NCBI RefSeq assembly: GCF_000210295.1 | Contig: NC_026744.1 | Span: forward strand, 2,294,001 to 2,358,000 | Reading direction: 5' to 3' | DNA from: Trypanosoma brucei gambiense DAL972 | Lineage: Eukaryota > Euglenozoa > Kinetoplastea > Trypanosomatida > Trypanosomatidae | Length of the DNA: 64,000 bases | Shown here: positions 28,632 to 37,591 of the stretch, in pieces | Numbering within the stretch: the first letter of the stretch is position 1 | Layout of the letters: each line of letters starts with the position of its first letter | Notes under the pieces: generated by a model | Seen by the model: the letters and a program-made list of their open reading frames with translations, nothing else | Told to the model about the DNA's origin: nothing | Database searches by the model: none | Translations under genes and position numbers: made by a program

Positions 28632-31310
28632 ATGTCTGATTCGCACCACAGCGGGTATGATGAGAACAGTGGGAGAGGAAATGCCCAGAAACGCCCCAGA
28701 AGTGAATCAACTCATGGAAGTTCAAACAGTTGGCAAATTGTATCGAGCAGTCGCTGCATCGCTTGCGGACGTTTGCGGTCCTTGTGTGAGTGCCGCAGCC
28801 TCCGAGTGGACCCGGAACTGAGGCGGAAGAACCTTGACACCTTATTGCTTAACACTCCTTATGTTCGCTGCAAACAACTGAAAGCATTAGATGAGGCTGG
28901 CCGTGAAGAGGAAAGACACCGCCGGTGTATCGCTGAGGAATGGTACTCGAAGATGCGTATCATCAAAAGGGCTGCGCATACTGACAAGTATCTTCTTCGT
29001 GTGACCCTCGATGAGGTGAGGGGACGCGAGAACCTTTCAGCGTTGGAGCGGAAGGAATGGGTGGAGGGTATGGCTCTTAGTGACAAGTATATGGTTCTGC
29101 TTGCTCTAGTTCAGCGTGAGCGGGAGGAGCGGCTGAAGTTCTACGCTTCAGCAGAACGTGCGACAAGGATGTTAGGAGGATGGCATAACACAGTATTCCA
29201 CCTACTCGGTTTGCAGAGCCGTGAGGTGGCATTCCGGAGAACTCTTGTTAACAACGAAGCGGCAGCGCGGGCGTCACTATTGAGCATTGAGTTAGAAGCC
29301 TTGAAGGTTATGGAAAACAATGAGAAGAGCAGGCTCGAATTCTTTGAGTTATTCTGGGCTAGCCGCGAGTCGGTTGCAGATGCGTGGATGCAAGGTGTAG
29401 AGGCGCTGGAGTGTGCCATGGCGGAGACCGTTCAAAATCTTGAAAAATGTTTTCAAGAGCGCACTCGCTGTTTCGAAATCGTGTTGAAGCGAAGAGATGA
29501 GCTGCTACTGGAGGAAGAGAATGCCAGACAACGTTTGCACAGTCTTTTTGAGGAGGAAAACGACTTTTTGGAAGAAAACATGCGATTCTTCCAACAGCGA
29601 CGCGCTGCTGTGATGCAACAGGAAGCGTCAGCAAGGGGTGTAATATGCCAAGAGGCCACGGATGCTTACAGTGCTCTCTTCCTCGAATGTAGGCGTGACA
29701 GAGAAAAGGCTTGCGAGGCAGAGTCCTTTAAGCGACGACGGCGTGAGGAAGAATTTCATGCTGCCGTTGCTTCTCTGCAAGATATAATGAAAGAGGAGGA
29801 GGCAGCCCTCGCACTCCTGAAAACTCAGGAACACCACGAAAGAGAACTCCGCTACCAATGGATGTTGGAGAGGGAAAAGGCGATCATTAGCGCAGAAAAT
29901 ACATTTCTTCAACATGTACAACTGCTCTTCTCCGAGGAAGAGAAGGCGCGCGGCGCAATCGTGCATCTTATGCAGCAGCAGGAGGCTGAAACTGCTTCAT
30001 GGCTTCGGCACAAGGAACGGAAGCTGCGCGAGATCATTGAGACTGCATTAGAGGAGAAAAGTCAGATGCTGCTACTCGAACACGAGGAGCGCTTTTCCCT
30101 AGTCTCTCAGAAGGCGGAACATGAAGACGCTGTGCGGCGGTGGGTTGATCACAAGGAAAGCGCAAGGCAGAGCCTCGCTACGGCCGAAACCACTCACCGC
30201 AACCGTTGGGTGGATATGGAGCGCAACGCACGGGAGGAGCTCTCCTGGCGCTTTGGTGAGGGGCTGGAGACCTGTTACTCGCAAGTTCAGCAGCGAATGG
30301 AGGCACTGACGAAGCTCCAGCAGCGAGCTTTCCATGCAAAGGAGGGTATCGTGAAGCAGGAAGAGGAGGCGCTGCGCCTTCTGTTAGGAACATTGCGGGA
30401 TGATGAGGAACGGTCCCTTAGGGAAGAGATTCACCGCAGGGTAGTTGATATTCTTAACACCGAGACAGAGCACCGCAGCCATTTAACTCAGCAGGAGGTT
30501 GGAAACAGGGAAAGTATTACAACGATGTTCTTGATGCAGGAGCGGTTCTTTAAGAAGGAGGCCCAGGAACTGCTGAAGGCGCAATTATATGAAATTGTCG
30601 CAGCTGAGGAGAGCCACCGCCGCGTGCTGTTGCAGGATGCCGATGACTCGGTAGAGCGCCTATATCACAGCTATAAAAAGTTATTAGAAGAAGCCCGGCG
30701 AAGGGAGGAGGAGCGTGTACGTGAGGAACGTCGCCAGCGTGAAGTTGCCCTCTTGGAGGATCCGCGCTTGTACCGCGAAGAGGAGGATTGCGACCTTTGT
30801 GTCGATGGCGCCTCACCTCCTACCGGACTCGATGATGGCTGCTACAATGATATGAAGATGGGGCCACTCGGGGAAACATGGATGCTCCAGCGGCAACACG
30901 TTGTTGAGGATTTGGGTGGAGAGAGTGCGGACGTCGTGTTGCTCACTCCTGAGACGACTGCGTTTCTCTTCAGCATTGTTAATGCCATCACTGAGAGGGA
31001 GGCGATCCTAGCCGCCGAGAGAACCAAAGCCGAATCGACAATGAACAACATACAAAAGAAAATTGAACGACAGAAGTCAGTTTTTGCCAACGTCAAAGAA
31101 CAGTTGGAGGAATCACAGGAAAAGTTGAAGCGCGATGCTGAGAACCACAGCAAGCGTTTAGCGACACAGCGTGAAGCCCAACAGAAGTTGGAGGCACAGC
31201 TGGCTCGGGAGCGGACGCGCTTAAAGGAGAAGACTGAAGAACTGCAACGAACTAAAAACAGTGTCTCGGAGATGCGAGACTCTATTCACAGCCAGTACAA
31301 GAAAAGGTGA
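28632..31310 (+). CDS. Large coiled-coil protein with N-terminal Cys cluster
   Basis: This 892-residue protein is almost entirely charged alpha-helix. Near residues 38-50 a compact cluster C-x2-C-x6-C-x-C ('CIACGRLRSLCEC') may bind zinc. Residues 90-710 contain many degenerate units of the type 'E..AR..i...E', for example 'EEENARQRLHSLFEEE', 'QEASARGVICQE', 'EEEKARGAIVHLM', 'MERNAREELSWRF'. A gap of acidic sequence follows, and the last 120 residues are a regular heptad coiled coil. The second coiled-coil gene at 39422 has the same kind of unit. Such proteins in trypanosomes are often flagellar or cytoskeletal, but no specific location can be read from the sequence. The frame starts on a GTG upstream; the first ATG is at 28632. 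Confidence 0.75.
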   Translation: MSDSHHSGYDENSGRGNAQKRPRSESTHGSSNSWQIVSSSRCIACGRLRSLCECRSLRVDPELRRKNLDTLLLNTPYVRCKQLKALDEAGREEERHRRCIAEEWYSKMRIIKRAAHTDKYLLRVTLDEVRGRENLSALERKEWVEGMALSDKYMVLLALVQREREERLKFYASAERATRMLGGWHNTVFHLLGLQSREVAFRRTLVNNEAAARASLLSIELEALKVMENNEKSRLEFFELFWASRESVADAWMQGVEALECAMAETVQNLEKCFQERTRCFEIVLKRRDELLLEEENARQRLHSLFEEENDFLEENMRFFQQRRAAVMQQEASARGVICQEATDAYSALFLECRRDREKACEAESFKRRRREEEFHAAVASLQDIMKEEEAALALLKTQEHHERELRYQWMLEREKAIISAENTFLQHVQLLFSEEEKARGAIVHLMQQQEAETASWLRHKERKLREIIETALEEKSQMLLLEHEERFSLVSQKAEHEDAVRRWVDHKESARQSLATAETTHRNRWVDMERNAREELSWRFGEGLETCYSQVQQRMEALTKLQQRAFHAKEGIVKQEEEALRLLLGTLRDDEERSLREEIHRRVVDILNTETEHRSHLTQQEVGNRESITTMFLMQERFFKKEAQELLKAQLYEIVAAEESHRRVLLQDADDSVERLYHSYKKLLEEARRREEERVREERRQREVALLEDPRLYREEEDCDLCVDGASPPTGLDDGCYNDMKMGPLGETWMLQRQHVVEDLGGESADVVLLTPETTAFLFSIVNAITEREAILAAERTKAESTMNNIQKKIERQKSVFANVKEQLEESQEKLKRDAENHSKRLATQREAQQKLEAQLARERTRLKEKTEELQRTKNSVSEMRDSIHSQYKKR

Positions 31311-31606
31311 GAAGAAAGTATAATAAAGTGAAGAAAGGTGGGAAAAGGCAAGGGTCACAGGGGAGGAGGAGACACCTTATTTACCAGTGGCTATATGACA
31401 AAAAGGACAACAAGCATACCATTGGTATCGTCAAGATGCGCGTGTGTATTTGCAACACGCGCACCTGCCCGAGTACGAATGGGCGCCGGGCAAGCATAGG
31501 CTTGTTTTTTTTTTAATTTTCCGTGTGGGTGCGGTGGGAGCCTCCTTCATTGTTGTTAGAGTTGTTTATTCAGTAGATGCGTAGACTGTTCCTTGACGTT
31601 TTTTAA

Positions 31607-31771
31607 CCTTTTCGTTTGGGTAAAGGGGGCGGTTTGGGTGGCCAGGAGCCCGTCGTCCAACTGGAACTGATCCGTCGCATGCTCGACAGGTCATTGTTCT
31701 CCACGGAAAAGAAATATGGGATTAATGAAGATGGTGGCTACTCTCATGTTATGCTGATTCTGCTGGATTAA
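31607..31771 (+). pseudogene. Short coding-like island, possible gene remnant
   Basis: The frame is open from just after a stop at 31604 to the TAA at 31769-31771. The only ATG is at 31679, giving 30 residues; the upstream part has no start. The sequence (for example 'GQEPVVQLELIRRMLDRSLF' and 'YGINEDGGYSHVMLILLD') is well mixed and non-repetitive, unlike the T-rich spacer around it. It could be the 3' end of a decayed gene, a micro-ORF, or chance. I recognise no family. Confidence 0.25.
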
Positions 31772-31977
31772 AGTTGAGCGCTGATAGGGGTTGATGCCAT
31801 CATCAATTGTATCTGTATCGCACGGTGGGGGTTTCCTGTGCCCCGCATCTATTCGTGTAGTTTCTAGATGTTTCTCTTTATTCCTAATATCGTGTATATG
31901 TGTGATTACCGGTGAGGTAAGTGGCTATCGGCTTTTAACTTTCTGCCGAGCAGTTTTCTTCTGTTCATTTGTTGTCT

Positions 31978-31979
31978 AG
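31978..31979 (+). promoter_or_regulatory. Candidate trans-splice acceptor AG
   Basis: The tract 'ttttcttctgttcatttgttgtctag' (31953-31979, pyrimidine-rich) ends in AG, 38 bases before the cytochrome P450 reductase ATG. Confidence 0.5.
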
Positions 31980-32017
31980 CATAAACGTTTTGTCATCTTT
32001 TTTAAAATTTTTATATC

Positions 32018-33925
32018 ATGGAGACCAAAGCAATAATGCTATTAGTGGTGTCGGCCATCGGTGTCGTGATGCTCACGTGGTTGTTTGTGAGCATTTGCAC
32101 CCGTAAGTCTAAAGCCGATGATATGCACAACGAACCATTGTTGTCAAAGCATGCAAACTCAAAGCTTATGGGAGTGGATGGAAGGGTCTTGGTCCTTTAT
32201 GGCTCACAAACTGGCACTGCTGAAATGTTTGCGAGGAACCTTACACGAGAAGGTTCACGACGTGGCTTTCCCTTGAAAGTACTTGATATTGAGAAGTATC
32301 AGGCTTCCAATCTTGTCAAGGAGAAGCGTGTAATTATCGTATGTGCCACCTATGGTGATGGTGAGCCCACAGACCCTATGGTTGAGTTCCACGATTGGTT
32401 AATGAGTGATTCTCGCGTGATGGGAGAGGAATTGAGTGGGGTGAGGTACACGGTGTTCGGCCTTGGCGACAGGCAATACGTCAATTTCTGCCGTGAAGGC
32501 ATCACAGTGGACCGCCGCATGTCTGAGTTAGGCGCTCAGCGTTTCTATCCCCTTGGTCGCGGCGATTACAGTGATGACATTGAAGAAGATTTCGACAAAT
32601 GGCGTTCCGGACTTTGGCCAGCACTGAGCACTGAGCTTGCACTTGATGTAAAATCGGGCGAAGAGGGGCCGGTAGCTCCGGAATGCTGCATGAAAGCATT
32701 GGAATCTTCGGATGAAGCCCCGTTGCCGTTTCCGAAAGCGGACCCGGGACAGGAACCAACACAACGATTGCCTTCTTGGGTACCAGTGAAGGTGAACAAG
32801 GAGCTGCTGAGCAATGCTACCGGAAGAAGTACAAGGTTAATTGAGTTTGATACATCAGAAACTGTTATCTCCTACCAGGCTGGTGACCACCTCGGTGTTC
32901 TTCCTAGTAACCCCAGCGAAATGGTGAACACTTATCTGCGGGTGTTGGGCGTGAGCGAGCAAGAATCAAGTCAGGTCATCTCGTTAGAAAATAAAAATAC
33001 TGGCGAGTGTGTTTTTCCTTGTCGCGCGTCAATTCGCACCGCACTCACGTGGTACATCGATCTTGCCGGGCCCCCCAAAAAGTCTACTTTGCGTGCTTTC
33101 GCCCACCATTGCACTGATCCCGTTGAAAAGGACACCTTGTTAAAACTGCTGAGTACTGAACCCGAGTCGGTGGAGGCGTATGGCAAGCTCGTTTTGGAGT
33201 TAAGGACTGTCCTTGGCTTTTTGCAGCGATTCAAGTCGATGTCTCCCCCGCTGAGTTTCTTCTTGGAGATGATGCCGCGGATTGCCCCACGGTATTTTTC
33301 CATTTCGTCTGATTCTCTGACCCACCCGACGAGTGTGGCCATTACTGTTGCTGTGGTCGAGGGTGGCCTCTGCACGAATTTGCTTCAGCAGGCAGCCGTG
33401 GGTCAAAACATTCCCGTGTTTGTGCGAAAATCTAACTTCCACCTTCCGCTTCGAGCTAAGGATCGACCAATCATCATGATTGGCCCGGGCACGGGTGTAG
33501 CGCCTTTTATTGGATTTCTCCACCGCCGTAGCGCGTGGCTGGAAAAGGGTAACAAAGTTGGTGATGCACTTTTGTTTTTTGGTTGCAGGAGGCGTGAGGA
33601 GGATCATATATATGCTGACTTTATGGAGAAGTGTCTATCGAATGGGGCACTCTCCGTGCGGGATGTTGCTTACAGCAGAGAACAAGCGGATAAAGTTTAT
33701 GTGCAGCACCGCCTAGCGGCACGCGGGAAGGAAGTATGGGAAATAATCAGCAGAGGAGGAAATGTTTACGTATGCGGGGATGCAAAGAATATGGCGAGGG
33801 ATGTCGAGAAGCAGCTACTGGACATCGCGCAGAAATATGGTGCAATGAAGGAGGATGAGGCGACGGCATTGCTTGAGAAACTCGCAACTGATGAACGGTA
33901 TTTGAAGGATGTCTGGACGGCGTGA
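32018..33925 (+). CDS. CPR: NADPH-cytochrome P450 reductase
   Basis: This 635-residue diflavin reductase passes electrons from NADPH through FAD and FMN to microsomal cytochromes P450, which in trypanosomatids include the sterol 14-demethylase CYP51. Residues 5-28 are a hydrophobic N-terminal anchor that places it on the ER membrane. The flavodoxin (FMN) domain begins YGSQTGTAE at 61 and contains 'ATYGDGEPTD' and 'FGLGDRQYVNF'. The FAD domain has RYFSISSDS at 425-433 and 'GLCTNLL'. The NADPH domain has GPGTGVAPF at 489-497 and 'FFGCRRREEDHIY'. The chain ends 'YLKDVWTA', the usual C-terminal aromatic of the family. It is slightly shorter than mammalian CPR (about 680). It could also be a related diflavin reductase, but the membrane anchor and full domain set favour CPR. 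Confidence 0.92.
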   Translation: METKAIMLLVVSAIGVVMLTWLFVSICTRKSKADDMHNEPLLSKHANSKLMGVDGRVLVLYGSQTGTAEMFARNLTREGSRRGFPLKVLDIEKYQASNLVKEKRVIIVCATYGDGEPTDPMVEFHDWLMSDSRVMGEELSGVRYTVFGLGDRQYVNFCREGITVDRRMSELGAQRFYPLGRGDYSDDIEEDFDKWRSGLWPALSTELALDVKSGEEGPVAPECCMKALESSDEAPLPFPKADPGQEPTQRLPSWVPVKVNKELLSNATGRSTRLIEFDTSETVISYQAGDHLGVLPSNPSEMVNTYLRVLGVSEQESSQVISLENKNTGECVFPCRASIRTALTWYIDLAGPPKKSTLRAFAHHCTDPVEKDTLLKLLSTEPESVEAYGKLVLELRTVLGFLQRFKSMSPPLSFFLEMMPRIAPRYFSISSDSLTHPTSVAITVAVVEGGLCTNLLQQAAVGQNIPVFVRKSNFHLPLRAKDRPIIMIGPGTGVAPFIGFLHRRSAWLEKGNKVGDALLFFGCRRREEDHIYADFMEKCLSNGALSVRDVAYSREQADKVYVQHRLAARGKEVWEIISRGGNVYVCGDAKNMARDVEKQLLDIAQKYGAMKEDEATALLEKLATDERYLKDVWTA

Positions 33926-35012
33926 GTGTTATGTGGTTTGGGCCCGATGATGGTGGAGGACGTCGACCCATCGGTAATTGTGCATATCCACACCCACTTT
34001 CTCATGCGTTGCCAGTGCTTTGGAAGAACGCGCGCTTACAGTTTTACTTCCGTAAATTTCCTATCGGTTCCTGTCGGTTTATATTTGTTTGTCGCAATGG
34101 TTTCGATGCCAATGGTAGTATGTGCTGACGGCGTGCACGTTTGTACCCTTTCTCGGGGCAACCGGATGGTTTCTCAGTTCTAACTCTGCTGCCGCCTGGT
34201 GTGTTTAAAGTGTTGGAGAATTGATTGATTGTGAAATCATTTTAGTTTGTTCGACGAAAAGGGACGGAGGAGGTAAGAAATGCTTGTGGCCCGGTGGGGA
34301 CGCCTTGGGTGTTTTAATCCTTGCACGTTTGGCTACGTCACTAAACTGATAGGCGCATTTTCTGGGTTTAATGAATGAACTGCGATGTTGGAAGTGAAGA
34401 GAGAACGGGTGCTTACTGTCACGCGTGCGTAAGTGCTTTCTCTTCTTTTAATTTTCATCGTTGGTATTGACCATTGTTGCAACAAGAGGGGGAAAGGTAA
34501 ATCGAGGGCCCGTCGATGATTTTCCTTTTTTTTCTTTTTGCGGGACGTGTTGGTAAATGTTTTTCCGTTGGGAGTTGGTTGACCCGCCTATCAACATGCT
34601 TCTAACTGTGCGAGGGGGCGGCGAGTGCTGCGACCTTTCCTTGCATTACTGCTTGTAACCAAACTTGCTGCTTTCAGCAAGTTGAACTCAATGCCAAAAA
34701 TGAGCATATCGGTTGTTGTAGTTACTACAATTAAGGAAGTAAACAGCGTTGAAGTGAGGTCAATAATCTTTTTCTGACAAAAGAAAATGCGGGTGTATTC
34801 AATTACGCGAATGATAATATTTGGTTAGTCACTGATTGAAGGCTTAATTGGTTTTAATTCAGAGGGAAATATATACATACAAAAGTATATGTAATATTTC
34901 TATCATGTATTAATTGGGCTTCTCTTTCTCATAGGGTGTAAAAAGGAAAAAGGGGAAGACATCGTGCAGAAATAGTTGAAGTGACGGAAAATAAACTCAC
35001 ATACACACATAT

Positions 35013-35044
<32 letters not shown>

Positions 35045-35172
35045 GACAGCCAACCCCTTGTGAAACATACGCAACTTCACAACTTTTTTAAAAAAAAGTG
35101 AAGAAGAGCATTGAACCCACAAACTGATAGAACTGGCCTCCTATCGACGGGAGGTTCCCGTTAGGCAGCGGA
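33926..35172. other. Intergenic spacer with (TA)n tract
   Basis: This is about 1.25 kb. It contains a T-rich run at 34525-34541, AT-rich sequence at 34860-34915, a CA/TA run at 34998-35042 and a T7/A8 inverted homopolymer at about 35083-35097. No gene is supported. Confidence 0.6.
34998..35042. repeat. (CA)/(TA)n microsatellite
   Basis: Short CA units pass into a perfect AT run of about 28 bases. Confidence 0.9.
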
Positions 35173-36438
35173 ATGGTGTTCATCCTCTTGGCATGCAGCG
35201 ATATATGCGGGAAGAAGGTAAATGTAACGTTGCCCTTCGAGAGGCCTCCCGAGTCACTCGATGAGCTTTACCGCGTCGTGGAGCAGTTGTTTCGTGGGGA
35301 GGAAACGGATATAAAACGTACGGTCGACGGTGGCGAATACCGGACGCGCCCCTCTGAACCCTTTACCTGCCGTCGCATCCAGCGCTTCGATGATGAAACG
35401 AGAACTTGGGTGGAAGTAACAAGTGAGAAGCAGTTGGCCCCGTATGATCAATTGTATGTCTTTCGAAAGAACGCGACGCGAGCTGATATTTCCACCGAGC
35501 GGGAGCTACCGGAACCTCGCAGCAGCATTCACTTCCCCCAGACGGATGGCAGACTCAATGGGTTATACACTTCCAATGCCAACCGACGTGCCAGCACGGC
35601 AACAGTGAGTCATTTGACAAGCTCGCCGCACACGCCCACGACACAACAACAAACGGCCTCTTCCTCCCGCCGCGGTGGGGAGAGCCGCAGGTATAGTCTC
35701 TCCCGAGAGAGGGAAAAGAGTCGCGTTACAAGCAGCAGCTGCGTTCCTGAATGTATTGGTGGAAATGGTTCTCCGCAGGGGTTTGATATTAATGCGCGTG
35801 CTGATAAAGTGGTGAGGAAGCACGTAGAGGCTGTTTACTCCATTGGAGACGCATGCAAGAAAGGTTATCTAACCGCACGAGAGTTTCAGGGCATTTTTCG
35901 GTCCTGCCATATAGACTTCCCCTTCGATGCTATTGATGATATATATCGGGTGTTCGCTGATGACCGCGACGGGGATCGGGCCATGACAATTCGGAACTTC
36001 TACGAGTTCGCGCATAGTTTCAACCAAACTGTTAATATTGCTTATGCGCGCTTCAGCAACGAAAGGAGACAGCAAGTTGTGGAGCAGGAACAGCGTGGGG
36101 CGGAGTCTGCGCTTGAAGAACTGCAAAAGCAGAAACGAATACTTGAAGAGCGGTTGGAGGAAATGCAGAAGCAAATAGTTAAGGAGCAGGAGAGGCGGGC
36201 GCGTTTGCAGAATGAAGCAGATGAATTACGTATGTCCAGGGATCCGTCTTTGCGGGAAGAAGAACAACGATTACTCGAGAAGGAAGTGAGTGTGTTCCAA
36301 TACAGGAAGAAACTTCTGCAAGAAGAAGTGGATTATGAGAAACTGGTAGCAGAGCGTCGTCGCCGGTCGGCGGCTGTAATGGGTCACACTAAAATGCTTC
36401 CCCAAACATTCAAATATGGGTACGACATTCATGACTGA
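35173..36438 (+). CDS. BILBO1-like protein (flagellar pocket collar family)
   Basis: This 421-residue protein has the three-part layout of BILBO1, the scaffold of the trypanosome flagellar pocket collar. Residues 1-105 resemble the BILBO1 ubiquitin-like N-terminal domain: an initial 'MVFILLACSDICGKKVNVTL' strand pair, a 'TWVEVTSEKQLAPYDQLYVF' ending, and similar spacing. A Ser/Pro/Arg-rich linker follows. Residues 215-285 hold two EF-hand-like units; the second loop (DRDGDRAMTIRN) keeps Asp at positions 1, 3 and 5 but has Asn at 12, so calcium binding is uncertain. Residues 290-405 form a heptad coiled coil. It is shorter than BILBO1 (about 590). A BILBO1 paralogue or partner at the flagellar pocket collar is inferred; the identification relies on remembered similarity. 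Confidence 0.65.
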   Translation: MVFILLACSDICGKKVNVTLPFERPPESLDELYRVVEQLFRGEETDIKRTVDGGEYRTRPSEPFTCRRIQRFDDETRTWVEVTSEKQLAPYDQLYVFRKNATRADISTERELPEPRSSIHFPQTDGRLNGLYTSNANRRASTATVSHLTSSPHTPTTQQQTASSSRRGGESRRYSLSREREKSRVTSSSCVPECIGGNGSPQGFDINARADKVVRKHVEAVYSIGDACKKGYLTAREFQGIFRSCHIDFPFDAIDDIYRVFADDRDGDRAMTIRNFYEFAHSFNQTVNIAYARFSNERRQQVVEQEQRGAESALEELQKQKRILEERLEEMQKQIVKEQERRARLQNEADELRMSRDPSLREEEQRLLEKEVSVFQYRKKLLQEEVDYEKLVAERRRRSAAVMGHTKMLPQTFKYGYDIHD

Positions 36439-37591
36439 ATGAAATCAAGTTCCTAAAGTAGGAGCGCTACCGTTGATAGCGTCGTTTGTTGTAACCCGAT
36501 CTGGGCGAAGCTGGGTGCGCCTCATTATCGATACGAGAGAAATATCGGGAAGGAAGGCTTTCTTTTTTTTTTTGTTTTTTACCTCTCCTCTATTACTGTT
36601 GGGCAGCAGACCGTACCCATTTATGCGGTTTTGCGTCTCGTATTTTGTTTCTTTCTTTTGAGTCTCCTTTGGCATCATCGAGACCGCCAGAGATGAGGGT
36701 TACATGCAGCGCTTAGACTTTATTATGTGCCAACTGATTGTGCATATCAATTTTGCTGTGGCGTGCCCATGCGGTATTTCGGCCTATTTACACTTATATA
36801 GAAAGGGTTCCTCTTTGCTTCGTTTTTGTTGTTTGTTTTTTGGGGGTGATAGTGGTGCCAGTGTTGGTTCCACTTTCCGTGAAATTTTTTTTGTTGATAG
36901 ATCGAAGTCTACTCGCAATTTACAAAAGTATATATATATATATATCCATTTTTCTGACCCATAAATGCATTTATCTGCTGTTCTTTCCGCCTCCTAAAAT
37001 TTACCCTCGTGTAATTGTGCAACAACAGAATTCATGTGATGGTCTTAAACACCTTTCCCTTGCCTGGACCTCTGTTTTTTTTTTTCGTCTTTTTTTTTCC
37101 TTGCGAGTATTGTCATATCGATATATGCCCACATCGGTGTGCACACTTCACAAAACGAGTGAGGGAGTGGTACTAAACTAACAACAATACTAACAAAAGG
37201 AATAAATAAGAGTGCTAACAGGGGGGACGAGCCGCTTCGTGTGTGTGTGTGTGTGTTGTGGTTGTTTCGGAAGCTTCCGAAAGCAACAGTGGCATGCGGG
37301 TGTGTGGGCTCACTTGTGTTCGGCGTCCACCTCATTTTTTTTTTAAAAACGAGGCAATTTTAGCGGTAAGGGGCTTCTGAAAATAAATAAACAATAATAG
37401 TAAAAGTACGTAGTTGTGCTTGAAAGTACATACCACAAGGTGTCCATATCCTTACTCTGGATAGTATTCGCTTCCATGATTGGTTCGCTGCGCACAGTGG
37501 CACGCACAAACACACGCCTCGCAGAGTGTAATCCGGGCAGTGCACTAAAAATACATACATTTGTTTATTCATTTGTTTCGGCCGTTGGCAC
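36439..37591. other. Intergenic spacer, no supported gene
   Basis: This is about 1.15 kb with T-runs at 36562-36580 and 37073-37099, a TA run at 36929-36944, and a (GT)n at 37238-37255. It ends in a short AT-rich region before the RNase III-type gene. Confidence 0.6.

Larger units (their letters stand above)
31311..32017. other. Intergenic spacer with a short coding-like island
   Basis: This 707-bp spacer holds T-runs at 31505-31520 and a pyrimidine tract ahead of the CPR gene. At 31607-31771 one frame stays open for 54 codons with unusually coding-like composition (separate entry). Confidence 0.55.
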
